Shown one piece after another: positions 7,858-15,815 of a stretch of 33,734 nucleotides of DNA. The stretch's first letter is position 1. Each line of letters begins with the position of its first letter. The DNA is from Desulfobacterales bacterium (GTDB lineage Bacteria; Desulfobacterota; Desulfobacteria; Desulfobacterales; SpSt-501), in contig JAUQXK010000035.1 of assembly GCA_030834695.1 (NCBI GenBank), forward strand, positions 1-33,734. The letters are read 5' to 3'. Made by a program: the position numbers and the translations under genes. The notes under the pieces were generated by a model. It ran no database searches. It had not been told where the DNA came from and saw only the letters and a program-made list of their open reading frames with translations.

Positions 7858-8700
7858 ATGACTGACACCGCAACCGTCAAGAAACTGGAACGCATGGCCC
7901 TGCAACTGCGCTTCGACCTGATCGAGATGATCGGGGTCGGCAAGGTCGGGCATTTGGGCGGGTCGAGCTCGATGGCCGAGATCGCGGCCTGCCTCTATTT
8001 TCACGCGATGCGCTACAACCCCCAAAACCCGAAGGACCCGGACCGTGACCGCTTCCTGCTCAGCAAGGGCCATTGTGTGCTCATCCAGTACGCGGCCTTG
8101 ACCGAGTTGGGTGTCATCCCGCGAGCGGAGTTGAAAAAGGTCAAGACCCTCGAAGGCTGCCTCCAGGGCCACCCGGACATGGACCGGACCCCCGGGATCG
8201 AAGCCGTCACCGGCTCCCTCGGCATGGGGCTTTCCATCGGTCTGGGCATGGCCCTGGGCTTTCGTCTGGATCGGCGGCCGAGCCGCGTCTACGTCGTCAT
8301 GGGCGACGGCGAACTCTCCGAGGGCCAGATCTGGGAAGCCGCCATGGCGGCAGCCGCTTTCAAGCTCGACAATCTGACCGCCTTTGTGGATTTAAACCGC
8401 GTGCAGGCCACCGGCCCCACCCGCGAGATTTTCGACATCCCGCAGATCGAGCGCAAGTGGGCGGCCTTCGGCTGGGAGGTGGTGAGCGTCAACGGCCACG
8501 ACGTGGGCCAAATCCTGCAAGCGCTGGCGAAGGCGAAGGAAACCAGGGGCCGGCCGACGGTGATTGTGGCCGAGACGGTCAAGGGCAAGGGGTTTTCGTT
8601 TGCGGAAAACAACGCCGTTTTCCACAACAGCTCGCTGACCGCCGAGCAGCACCGCCAGGCGCTCTGCGAGTTGGAAGCCCGGCGGGCGGAGCTGAAATGA
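7858..8700 (+). CDS. Transketolase, N-terminal (TPP-binding) subunit
   Basis: This 280-residue protein is the pyrophosphate-binding half of a split transketolase. It has HLGGSSSMAEI near the start, SKGHCVLIQYAAL, and the thiamine diphosphate motif GDGELSEGQIWEAAMAA with the terminal Asn in DLNRVQATGPT. Transketolases move two-carbon ketol units between sugars. Split enzymes with small subunits are frequent in catabolic gene clusters for unusual sugars and in many anaerobes. Its start lies six bases after the regulator stop. It is separated from its partner subunit by a 163-base gap that holds an inverted repeat. The donor substrate is not predictable from the sequence. Confidence 0.93.
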   Translation: MTDTATVKKLERMALQLRFDLIEMIGVGKVGHLGGSSSMAEIAACLYFHAMRYNPQNPKDPDRDRFLLSKGHCVLIQYAALTELGVIPRAELKKVKTLEGCLQGHPDMDRTPGIEAVTGSLGMGLSIGLGMALGFRLDRRPSRVYVVMGDGELSEGQIWEAAMAAAAFKLDNLTAFVDLNRVQATGPTREIFDIPQIERKWAAFGWEVVSVNGHDVGQILQALAKAKETRGRPTVIVAETVKGKGFSFAENNAVFHNSSLTAEQHRQALCELEARRAELK

Positions 8701-8705
8701 AATAC

Positions 8706-8801
8706 AGGGTTCGAGGGGCCCAGGGGCCGAGGGTTCAAGTGAAGCAAGATCCGTTGGTCCTTTTCACTTGACCCCTTGGCCCCTTGAATCCTTGTACCCT
8801 T
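8706..8801. repeat. Imperfect inverted repeat between the two transketolase genes
   Basis: The left arm (8706-8743) and right arm (8763-8800) are imperfect reverse complements. The inner ends TTCAAGTGAA and TTCACTTGA pair almost perfectly, and both arms carry GGGGCC-rich segments in matching order. The loop is about 19 bases. There is no U-run, so it is not a classical terminator. It resembles a MITE or REP-like unit inserted between two subunit genes that must be co-expressed. Confidence 0.7.
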
Positions 8802-8863
8802 ATCGGACAGAGCAAAACGAACTCATACAGATAAAACAGTCGTTATCATTGAGGAGACGCCGA

Positions 8864-9826
8864 ATGACCCCTCATCCGAACATGCGAGAAGCTTACGGCC
8901 TGGCCCTGCTGGAGCTGGGTCGGAAAAACAGGGACGTGGTGGCGCTCGAAGCCGACCTGGGCAAGTCCACCCGCTCCGTACTGTTTCAGGAGGTCTTTCC
9001 GGAGCGCTATTTCCAGATGGGCATCGCCGAGCAGAACATGGCCGCCACGGCGGCCGGCCTGGCGCTGGCTGGCAAGATCCCGTTCATCCACTCCTTTGCC
9101 GTCTTCGCAACCGGCCGGGCCTATGATCAGCTGCGCAACTCGATCTGCATCCCCGGACTCAAGGTCCGCATCTGCGGATCGAGCAGCGGCCTTTCGGATT
9201 TCGGCGACGGCAAAACCCACCAATCGGTGGAAGACATCACCCTCATGCGGGCCCTGCCCGGCATGACGGTCCTGGCGCCCATGGACGGGCTGGAAACGGC
9301 CAAGATGATGGAGCGCCTGATCGACTGGCCAGGGCCGGCCTACGTCCGCATCAACCGCTCCGACCTGCCGCTGCTCTACCCGGCCAGTGAGCCCTACCAC
9401 ATCGGCAAGATCACCTGCCTGCGAAAAGGCTCCGATGCAGTCCTGCTGGCCACGGGGGTCATGGTCGGCCGCTCGCTCGAAGCGGCCCAGATCCTTGCCG
9501 AGCGGGGCATCGCGGCAGGCGTTTACAACATCAGCACGGTCAAGCCGCTCGACGCGGAGGCGGTCATCCAGGCGGCGGCGGGCGTGCGCGCGATCGTGGT
9601 GGCCGAGGAGCACAATCGTATCGGCGGCCTGGGATCGGCCGTGCTGGAGGCCTTGCGGGCCACCCCCCACCCGCCGGTCGAGCTGGTGGGCATCGAAGAC
9701 TGCTTCGGTCTGAGCGCCGCCTGCTACGATGAAATTTTAAACCACTTCGGCCTGACGGCCCAGGCCGTCGCCGCGGCGGCCATGCGAACACTGGACGGAA
9801 GCTCAAGGCCCAAAGGCCACAGCTGA
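8864..9826 (+). CDS. Transketolase, C-terminal subunit
   Basis: This 320-residue protein is the pyrimidine-binding plus C-terminal half of the split transketolase. It shows EADLGKSTRS, the catalytic-glutamate motif MGIAEQNMAATAAGLA, HSFAVFATGRAYDQLR and GLSDFGDGKTHQSVED. The C-terminal domain has the NISTVKPLDAEAV and EEHNRIGGLGSAV motifs. ATG 8864 is chosen because GAGGAG is seven bases upstream; the frame is open further upstream but that part is encoded by repeat sequence. It should form a heterotetramer with the preceding subunit. The following dctQ begins 17 bases after its stop. Confidence 0.93.
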   Translation: MTPHPNMREAYGLALLELGRKNRDVVALEADLGKSTRSVLFQEVFPERYFQMGIAEQNMAATAAGLALAGKIPFIHSFAVFATGRAYDQLRNSICIPGLKVRICGSSSGLSDFGDGKTHQSVEDITLMRALPGMTVLAPMDGLETAKMMERLIDWPGPAYVRINRSDLPLLYPASEPYHIGKITCLRKGSDAVLLATGVMVGRSLEAAQILAERGIAAGVYNISTVKPLDAEAVIQAAAGVRAIVVAEEHNRIGGLGSAVLEALRATPHPPVELVGIEDCFGLSAACYDEILNHFGLTAQAVAAAAMRTLDGSSRPKGHS

Positions 9827-9843
9827 AAGGGAAGGAAGTCGTC

Positions 9844-10362
9844 ATGTCGTCTGAAACCGTCGCAGCGGCTTCAAGAAGTGAGTGCATCAGCCAGGTCATA
9901 GACAAGACCCTGTCCTACGTGGTGGCGGCCCTGCTGGTGGCCATGTCGTTCACGGTCTTTGGAAACGTCGTCTGCCGCTACTTTTTGGACGCCTCGCTCG
10001 CCTGGTACGAGGAGGTGTCCCGTTTTCTGCTGATCTGGATCGTGTTTCTGGGGGCGGTCATCGCTTTCATCAAGGGCGACCACCTGGGGATCGACGTGCT
10101 GTTCATGGTCCTGCGGCCGAGATACCAGCGAATGGTCACCGTGCTAGCCGACGCCCTGGTCCTGGTGTGCCTGGCCATCATGTTCCAGGGCGGGTGGGAG
10201 ATGGCCATCGACTCCCTCGAGAGCGGCTGGGTGGCCTCCTCGGTGCCCATCCCGTACGGATGGGTTTACATGGTGGGACCGGTCAGCGCCGCACTCATGT
10301 TCGTCCAATGCCTCATCAAGACACACGCCGACATCCGGGCGCTGAAGGGAGTGCCGGCATGA
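9844..10362 (+). CDS. dctQ: TRAP transporter small permease, DctQ type
   Basis: This 172-residue membrane protein has four hydrophobic segments and the family pattern of residues ALLVAMSFTVFGNVVCRYF, then WYEEVSRFLLIWIVFLGAVI and DHLGIDVL. It forms the small subunit of a sodium-driven tripartite periplasmic transporter with DctM and DctP. AAGGAAG stands just before the start. Its stop overlaps the dctM start (ATGA), so the two are translationally coupled. Its location behind transketolase suggests that the imported compound feeds a pentose-phosphate-like step. Confidence 0.92.
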   Translation: MSSETVAAASRSECISQVIDKTLSYVVAALLVAMSFTVFGNVVCRYFLDASLAWYEEVSRFLLIWIVFLGAVIAFIKGDHLGIDVLFMVLRPRYQRMVTVLADALVLVCLAIMFQGGWEMAIDSLESGWVASSVPIPYGWVYMVGPVSAALMFVQCLIKTHADIRALKGVPA

Positions 10363-11648
10363 ACGTCCTCTCACTTTTTCTCATGTCGCTGTTCGGCTTC
10401 ATCCTGCTGACGGTGCCGATTGCCTTCGCGCTCTTCCTCACGGCGCTGGTCCTGGCGCTGGCCATGGGGGTCTGGTCGCCGGCCCTCATCATCCAGAACA
10501 TCTTCCGGGGGATCGACAGCTTTCCGCTCATGGCGATCCCGTTTTTCCTGCTGGCCGGGGAGATCATGAACACGGGGGGCATCTCGGAGCGGATCATCAT
10601 GGTGGCCAAGGCCATGTGCGGCCACGTGCGCGGGGGGCTGGGGTACGTGACCGTGGTGGCGAGCATGCTCATCTCGGGCGTCTCCGGCTCAGCCGTGGCC
10701 GACACGTCGGCGATCGGCTCGATCCTCTACCCGGTGATGAAGAAGGAAGGCTACGACCCTAAGAAAGCAGCGGCACTGTTTGCCGCCTCCACCACCAACG
10801 GCCCGATCATCCCCCCCTCCATCCCGATGGTCATCTTCGGGGTCATCGCCAACGTTTCGATCATCCGGTTGTTCATCGGCGGGGTCGTTCCGGGCCTGAT
10901 CCTCGGGGTGGGGCTGATGATCGGCTGGTACTTCCATGTCCGGGGCAAGGCCCGCTACCACGTCGAGGGCCAGTTCAGCCCGACGGCCGTTCTGAAATCC
11001 TGCATCGACGCGTTCTGGGCCCTTTTCCTGCCGGTCATCATCCTGGGCGGTATCCTGCTCGGCATCTGCACCGCGACCGAGGCCGCGGTCGTTTCCGCCG
11101 TCTACGCCTTCGTCGTCTCGGTGTTCATCTACCGCGAGCTCAAGATGAAGGACATGCTGCCGGTGCTGGTCAACACCGTGCGCGGGACGGCCGTGGTCCT
11201 GTTCGTCTGCGGTGCGGCCATGGCGGCGGCCTATTTCATCACCACGGCCCAGATCCCGGAGCTGCTGGCGGGAGTGCTCCTCCAGCTCTCCGGCGACAGC
11301 TGGGTGATGTTCATGTTCTGGGTCAACGTGCTGCTGCTGATCGTCGGCTGCGTCATGGACCTGACCCCGGCCCTGCTGATACTCGGGCCGATGCTGTTGC
11401 CCATCGCGACCAAGTACGGCCTCGACCCGATCTATTTCGGCGTGGTCATGATCGTCAACCTCTGCATCGGCCTCATTACGCCCCCGGTCGGGAACATCCT
11501 CTATGTGGCCTGCGGGATCTCCAAGATCTCCGTGGCCGAGATTTCGCGAGCGATCTGGCCCAACATCATCATCGGCATCATCGTCCTGTTCATCGTGACC
11601 TACCTGCCGTGGACGGTGATGTGGCTGCCGAACCTAATACCCAAATAG
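10359..11648 (+). CDS. dctM: TRAP transporter large permease, DctM type
   Basis: This 429-residue protein has about a dozen hydrophobic segments. Characteristic stretches are AIPFFLLAGEIMNTGGISER, SGVSGSAVADTSAIGSI, TTNGPIIPPSIPMVIFG, and NLCIGLITPPVGNILYVACG near the end. It is the transport-catalysing subunit in the inner membrane. The ATG at 10359 overlaps the dctQ stop by four bases. A longer open frame upstream is out of phase with real coding sequence and overlaps dctQ, so it is not used. A short GC hairpin lies between its stop and dctP. Confidence 0.94.
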   Translation: MNVLSLFLMSLFGFILLTVPIAFALFLTALVLALAMGVWSPALIIQNIFRGIDSFPLMAIPFFLLAGEIMNTGGISERIIMVAKAMCGHVRGGLGYVTVVASMLISGVSGSAVADTSAIGSILYPVMKKEGYDPKKAAALFAASTTNGPIIPPSIPMVIFGVIANVSIIRLFIGGVVPGLILGVGLMIGWYFHVRGKARYHVEGQFSPTAVLKSCIDAFWALFLPVIILGGILLGICTATEAAVVSAVYAFVVSVFIYRELKMKDMLPVLVNTVRGTAVVLFVCGAAMAAAYFITTAQIPELLAGVLLQLSGDSWVMFMFWVNVLLLIVGCVMDLTPALLILGPMLLPIATKYGLDPIYFGVVMIVNLCIGLITPPVGNILYVACGISKISVAEISRAIWPNIIIGIIVLFIVTYLPWTVMWLPNLIPK

Positions 11649-11651
11649 GAG

Positions 11652-11666
11652 CGGCCGAGGCGGCCG
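11652..11666. promoter_or_regulatory. Small stem-loop between dctM and dctP
   Basis: CGGCC at 11652-11656 and GGCCG at 11662-11666 form a five-pair stem with a five-base loop. Such intercistronic stems may stabilise the downstream binding-protein message. The stem is short, so confidence is low. Confidence 0.3.
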
Positions 11667-11700
11667 TTCTGATTACCAAACCCAAGAAAGGAGAAACGAC

Positions 11701-12699
11701 ATGAAACGGACATGGATTCTGGTTCTCACCCTGCTGCTGGCTATCGGCCTGGCGGCCGATCCGGCACTGGCCCAGCCCAAAGTTCTAAAGGTTTCCAACG
11801 GCGTCAACGAGCAGCACCCCTCGTACCTGGGGGGTAAGAAGTTCGGAGAAATCCTCGCCGCCAAGCTCCCCGGCAAGTACGACGTGCAGGTCTACGCCAA
11901 CGCCCAGCTGGGCGACGACGTGCGCGCCACGGAGGGCGTCCGCATGGGGACCCTTGAGATGGTCACCACCTCGGCCTCGCCCCTGACCGGCCTGGTTCCC
12001 GAGTTCAACGTGTTCGACCTGCCTTTCATCGTGACGAGCGAGAAGGCCGCCGACGCCATATACGACGGGTCGATCGGCGCCAAGCTGGGGGCCGCCCTGG
12101 AACCCAAAGGGATCAAGCTGCTGGCCTATTATGAAAACGGATTCCGGCAGCTGACCAACAGCGTGCGCGAGGTCAAGGCCCCGGCCGACATGAAGGGGCT
12201 CAAGATCCGCACCATGCAGAACCCCATTCATCTCGAGGCGTTCCGGGCCATGGGCGCCAACCCGACTCCCATGCCCTTCAGCGAGGTTTTCACCGCGCTG
12301 CAGCAGAAGACGATCGACGGACAGGAAAACCCCATCCCGACCATCTGGCTGTCCAAGTTCTACGAAGTCCAGAAGTTCGTCTCTCTGACCGGGCACGTCT
12401 ACGGCCCGCACATCGTGCTCATCAACAAGAAGCTCTTCGACTCTTTCCCGGCCGAAGACCAGAAGATCATCGCTGCCGCTGCTCAGGAATCGGCCATCTA
12501 CCAGCGGAACCTCAACCGCAAGATGAACAGCGATTTCGTGGCGGAGCTGAAGAAGGCCGGCAATACGGTCAGCGAGCTGACCCCCGAGCAGAAAAAAGCC
12601 TTCCAGGATGCCGTGGCGCCCGTGTACGCGACCTGGGAGCCTAAGATCGGCAAGGCGCTGATGGATGAATTCAAGGCGACGGTCGAAAAGGCCAAGTGA
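11701..12699 (+). CDS. dctP: TRAP transporter substrate-binding protein, DctP type
   Basis: This 332-residue periplasmic protein has a signal peptide (MKRTW, then a Leu-rich core, with cleavage after about ADPALAQ, residue 25). The DctP fold is shown by GDDVRATEGVRMGTLEM, FNVFDLPFIV, and the ligand region GLKIRTMQNPIHLEAFRAMG and FSEVFTALQQKTIDGQENP. Arg170 corresponds to the arginine that clamps the carboxylate in known DctP proteins, so an organic acid ligand is likely. The ANPTPMPFSEVFTALQQ pattern resembles binders of sugar acids, a weak inference. AAAGGAG precedes the start. It is encoded after the permeases, and the operon continues to an SDR after a hairpin repeat. Confidence 0.93.
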   Translation: MKRTWILVLTLLLAIGLAADPALAQPKVLKVSNGVNEQHPSYLGGKKFGEILAAKLPGKYDVQVYANAQLGDDVRATEGVRMGTLEMVTTSASPLTGLVPEFNVFDLPFIVTSEKAADAIYDGSIGAKLGAALEPKGIKLLAYYENGFRQLTNSVREVKAPADMKGLKIRTMQNPIHLEAFRAMGANPTPMPFSEVFTALQQKTIDGQENPIPTIWLSKFYEVQKFVSLTGHVYGPHIVLINKKLFDSFPAEDQKIIAAAAQESAIYQRNLNRKMNSDFVAELKKAGNTVSELTPEQKKAFQDAVAPVYATWEPKIGKALMDEFKATVEKAK

Positions 12700-12726
12700 C
12701 TATCAGCTCGCCGGCGTTTTCATTCC

Positions 12727-12791
12727 GTGGGGGCGGCTTTGCAGGAGGCGATCGACCCGGGTCGATCATCGCGGCGGCAAGCCGCTCCCGC
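12727..12791. repeat. REP-type hairpin with an 18-bp perfect palindrome, copy 1
   Basis: Outer arms GTGGGGGCGGCTTTGC (12727-12742) and GCAAGCCGCTCCCGC (12777-12791) pair with a few mismatches. The centre is the perfect palindrome GATCGACCCGGGTCGATC at 12750-12767. A related unit lies at 18080-18130. It sits between dctP and the SDR gene and could slow or stop transcription from the TRAP operon. Confidence 0.75.
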
Positions 12792-12861
12792 ATTTGATAG
12801 CGGTTTCCGCTTCCAATGGGAATGACCGTTTGGGTTCGGGGCCATCTATAGGAGACAGGGT

Positions 12862-13614
12862 ATGCGATTGAAAGGCAAGGTCGCTCTCATCACGGGGGGT
12901 GCGCAAGGCCTTGGAGCCGGCATCGCCCGGCGTTTCGGCCACGAGGGTGCGCAGGTCTTCCTGGGCGATCTGAAGGAGGCCGAGGGCAACGTCTTCGCGG
13001 CGCAACTCCAGGCCGAAGGGGTCAGCGCTCGGTTCGTGCGGCTGGATGTGGCCAGCGAGGAAAGTTGGGTCAAATCCTGCGAGAACGTGGTGGCAAATGC
13101 GGGGCGGCTCAATGTCCTCGTCAACAACGCCGGGATCAACATCCGCCAGCCCATCGAGGAAATGACGGTCGAAAATCTGGATCTGATGCTGGCGGTTAAT
13201 GTGCGCGGTCCGTTTCTCGGCATCAAGCACGCGCTGCCCTTGATGCGCAAAGCCGGCGGCGGCAGCATCATCAACATGGGCTCGGTCTGCTGCCTGATCG
13301 GCCACAAGTTCACACCGGAAGCCTACACCACCGTTAAGGGCGCCCTCATGCAGCTGACCAAGTCCGTGGCCGCTCGCTATGCAAAGGACAACATCCGTGC
13401 GAACATTCTCTGCCCCAGCACGGTCGAGACGCCTCTCGTCCAGGAAATGCTGAAAAATCCCGAACGCCGCAGCGAGCGCCTGGGCGAGGTGCCCCTGGGA
13501 CGGCTGGCGAGCATCGACGATGTCGCCAACGCGGCGCTTTATCTGGCTTCCGATGAAGCCGCCTTCATCAACGGGGTCGCTTTCCCGGTGGACGGCGGTG
13601 TGACCGCCTGGTAA
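12862..13614 (+). CDS. Short-chain dehydrogenase/reductase (FabG-like SDR)
   Basis: This 250-residue classical SDR begins MRLKGKVALITGGAQGLGAG. The TGGxxGxG cofactor loop is near residues 11-18, and GDL follows as the adenine-ribose acidic site, which favours NAD. NNAGIN and the catalytic YTTVK are present. The catalytic serine in GSVCCLIGHK lies 14 rather than 13 residues before the tyrosine, a one-residue insertion. The C-terminal GVAFPVDGG motif is standard. AGGAG stands seven bases before ATG. It follows dctP after a REP-like hairpin, so it may act on the imported substrate, for example by oxidising a hydroxyl to a ketose that transketolase can use. That role is inferred from neighbourhood only. 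Confidence 0.9.
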   Translation: MRLKGKVALITGGAQGLGAGIARRFGHEGAQVFLGDLKEAEGNVFAAQLQAEGVSARFVRLDVASEESWVKSCENVVANAGRLNVLVNNAGINIRQPIEEMTVENLDLMLAVNVRGPFLGIKHALPLMRKAGGGSIINMGSVCCLIGHKFTPEAYTTVKGALMQLTKSVAARYAKDNIRANILCPSTVETPLVQEMLKNPERRSERLGEVPLGRLASIDDVANAALYLASDEAAFINGVAFPVDGGVTAW

Positions 13615-13665
13615 TGAGAGCCTTGGGTTGAAGGGAAGATGTTATTAATCGTCTCGAAATAGTAC

Positions 13666-13766
13666 CGTCATGCCGGACGTGATAAGCCTGCCCCGTACCA
13701 CGATACGGGGGCATCCAGAACTGGTTGGATTCACTGGATTCCGGCTAAAGGCATGCCGGAATGACG
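13666..13766. repeat. MITE-like element of about 100 bp
   Basis: Terminal inverted repeats CGTCATGCCGG (13666-13676) and CCGGAATGACG (13756-13766) match at 10 of 11 positions. Inside is a smaller hairpin CCCCGTA - ACGGGG-type at 13691-13697 and 13704-13710. It is noncoding, lies downstream of the SDR gene, and resembles the small dispersed elements common in deltaproteobacterial genomes. Confidence 0.7.
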
Positions 13767-13797
13767 ACGTAAAGACAATTATGAGACCCTTAATAAA

Positions 13798-13851
13798 GCA
13801 GAAACGGGGAAGTCCACGGCGAACGTATCAACCGGGATTCCCCGTTTCTGC
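13798..13851 (-). terminator. Long hairpin downstream of the Lys-rich gene
   Basis: GCAGAAACGGGGAA (13798-13811) and TTCCCCGTTTCTGC (13838-13851) are perfect 14-base reverse complements with a 26-base loop. On the minus strand the stem is followed by TTTATTAA, so it could terminate transcription of the 54-residue gene, which ends 25 bases earlier. The long loop also allows a small insertion element. Confidence 0.5.
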
Positions 13852-13875
13852 AAGAAATGGCTTGAGAAGGTGCTG

Positions 13876-14040
13876 TTATTTTTTCTTGGCCACCGGCTTC
13901 TTGGCTGCCGGCTTTTTAGCCGCGGGTTTCTTGGCTACCGGTTTCTTGGTGGCGCACTTGCCCTTGGTGGCGCATTTCCCGGCGGGTTTCTTAACTGCCG
14001 GCTTCTTGGCTGTCTTTACGGCTTTCTTAGCTGTTGCCAT
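13876..14040 (-). CDS. Small Lys/Ala/Pro-rich histone H1-like protein
   Basis: This 54-residue protein starts MATAKKAVKTAKKPAVKK and ends in repeated AAKKPAAKKPVAKK units. About 40 percent of residues are lysine, with no acidic residue at all. The repeated KKPAxKKP pattern resembles the tails of histone H1 and bacterial H1-like proteins, so nonspecific DNA or RNA binding in the nucleoid is likely. The middle holds two copies of KCATK (GKCATKGKCATKK), giving a Cys-x5-Cys pair that H1-like tails normally lack. AGGAGG is six bases before the ATG, and a strong minus-strand promoter lies about 75 bases upstream. Both support a real, highly expressed gene despite its size. Confidence 0.8.
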   Translation of the reverse strand: MATAKKAVKTAKKPAVKKPAGKCATKGKCATKKPVAKKPAAKKPAAKKPVAKKK

Positions 14041-14113
14041 CACATCCTCCTGCTTTTGGATTAGGCGGCTCCGGATTAAGGATTTAGCCAGCCTGTGGAT
14101 TGTATTAAGTTGA

Positions 14114-14142
14114 ATTATAACCTACAATATATAGAGTTGCAA
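14114..14142 (-). promoter_or_regulatory. Near-consensus sigma-70 promoter for the Lys-rich gene
   Basis: On the minus strand TTGCAA (14142-14137), a 17-base spacer and TATAAT (14119-14114) form a near-consensus promoter. Transcription would start near 14107, giving a leader of about 67 bases. The surrounding region is AT-rich. Confidence 0.75.
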
Positions 14143-14266
14143 TTGTTTTTTGAGTTTTAAGCTTCACCGGAAAGCAGGATTTTCCTTGAGCGGCGGCCTG
14201 CTTTACTTCCGCTTTCGGCCAGTCTAAGATTCCTCATCATATTTTCCATTGCGGAGATTCGATCGA

Positions 14267-15796
14267 ATGAAAACCATCGTCCTCGATATGGAGAACATGA
14301 CTCTCGATGGCCTCGTCGCGGCGGCGCGCGGGGGGGCGGTCGTGCGGCTGAGCGCCGAGGCGGAAGAGCGCATCCGGGCCGGCCGGGCGCTGGTGGACCA
14401 GTGGGTGGCCGAAGAGCGGCGGATTTATGGAGTGACGACCGGATTCGGGGCCCTGAGCGACGTGGCCATTTCGAAAAAAGACACCCGGCGCCTGCAGGAG
14501 AACATTCTCATGAGCCACGCGTCCGGCGTGGGTGAGCCGTTCGCCGCCGAAACCGTTCGAGCCGTCATGACGCTCAGGGTCAAGGACTTCGCCCGGGGCC
14601 ACTCCGGCATCCGGCTGGAGACCGCCCGGCAACTGCTTGAATTGCTCAACCGCGGCATCCTTCCGGTGGTTCCGGAAAAAGGATCGGTGGGGGCGAGCGG
14701 CGACCTTGCGCCGCTGGCCCATCTGGCCCTGGTTTTGTTGGGAAAAGGCGAGGCGGTTTACGATGGGGTCCGCATGAGCGGCGCCGACGCATTGACCGCG
14801 TGCGGACTCCAGCCGCACCAACTCGAATCGGCCGAGGGGCTGGCGCTCGTCAACGGCACCCAGGTCATGACGGCCATCGGCGGGCTGGCGGTCTACGATG
14901 CCGACCGGCTTTCCCGATTAACCGACATCGCGGCGTCCATGACGCTGGAGGTGCTGATGGGCAGCCGCACCGAGTTCAATCCGCGGATTCACCAGGTGCG
15001 GCCGCACCCCGGCCAGATCACCGCTGCCGCCAACATGGAGCGCATCACCCGCAACAGCGAGATCATCTCCTCCCACAAAGACTGCTCGCGCATCCAGGAT
15101 GCCTACACCCTGCGGTGTTCGCCGCAGGTGCACGGCGCGACCAAAGACGCCATCGCCTACTGCCGACGGGTGATCGAAACCGAGATGAACTCCTCGACCG
15201 GCAACCCGCTGATGTTCGCCGACTCCGGCGAGTTCCTGCTGGGCGGGAACTTTCACGGGCAACCGGTGGCGCTCGCCATGGACTTCTTGGGCATAGCCGT
15301 GGCAGAGCTGGCCAACATCTCCGAGCGGCGCATCGAACGGCTGGTCAATCCCAAGCTGAGCGGGCTGCCGGCGTTCCTCGTGAGCGACGGGGGCCTGAAC
15401 TCGGGCTTCATGATCGCCCAGTACACGGCGGCCGCCCTGGTCTCCGAGAACAAGGTGCTGGCCCACCCGGCCAGCGTCGACTCCATCCCCACCTCGGCCA
15501 ACAAGGAAGACCATGTTTCCATGGGCACCATCGCCGCGCGCAAGTGCCGGGAGATCGTGGCCAACACCGAGAACGTGATCGCCATCGAGCTGCTTTGCGC
15601 GGCCCAGGCGCTCGATCTCTTCACCAACATGAAGCCCGGCGAGGGGACGCTGGCGGCCTACCAGGTCATTCGCCGGTCCATCGCCCACCTCGACACCGAC
15701 CGTTTCCTGGCCGCCGACATCAACGCCATGCGGGAGCTCATGCGCAGCGGTGAAATCCTGCGTGCGGCAGAGGAAAGAGTCGGCGAGCTGGCCTGA
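14267..15796 (+). CDS. hutH: Histidine ammonia-lyase
   Basis: This 509-residue enzyme deaminates L-histidine to urocanate, the first hut step. The self-forming MIO cofactor triad Ala-Ser-Gly is at residues 143-145 in GSVGASGDLAPLAHLAL. Other conserved stretches are YGVTTGFGALSDV, SSTGNPLMF, GNFHGQPVALAMDFLG and EDHVSMGTIAARK. ATG 14267 (MKTIVLDMENM) gives the usual length; a TTG at 14249 would only add six residues. The other hut genes lie 9.7 kb away on the opposite strand, with an unrelated catabolic island between. The GNAT gene starts 19 bases downstream and may be co-transcribed. Confidence 0.97.
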   Translation: MKTIVLDMENMTLDGLVAAARGGAVVRLSAEAEERIRAGRALVDQWVAEERRIYGVTTGFGALSDVAISKKDTRRLQENILMSHASGVGEPFAAETVRAVMTLRVKDFARGHSGIRLETARQLLELLNRGILPVVPEKGSVGASGDLAPLAHLALVLLGKGEAVYDGVRMSGADALTACGLQPHQLESAEGLALVNGTQVMTAIGGLAVYDADRLSRLTDIAASMTLEVLMGSRTEFNPRIHQVRPHPGQITAAANMERITRNSEIISSHKDCSRIQDAYTLRCSPQVHGATKDAIAYCRRVIETEMNSSTGNPLMFADSGEFLLGGNFHGQPVALAMDFLGIAVAELANISERRIERLVNPKLSGLPAFLVSDGGLNSGFMIAQYTAAALVSENKVLAHPASVDSIPTSANKEDHVSMGTIAARKCREIVANTENVIAIELLCAAQALDLFTNMKPGEGTLAAYQVIRRSIAHLDTDRFLAADINAMRELMRSGEILRAAEERVGELA

Positions 15797-15815
15797 GCCG
15801 GAGCGTAATCGAGGC

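Noticed and set aside
8768-8863. Upstream extension of the second transketolase subunit
   Set aside because: The extra residues are encoded by one arm of an inverted repeat, and GAGGAG correctly precedes ATG 8864.
13876-14040. Repetitive 15-18 bp units that might look like a CRISPR or tandem repeat array
   Set aside because: The repetition follows codons for AKKP units in a frame with promoter, ribosome site and stop; there are no spacers.
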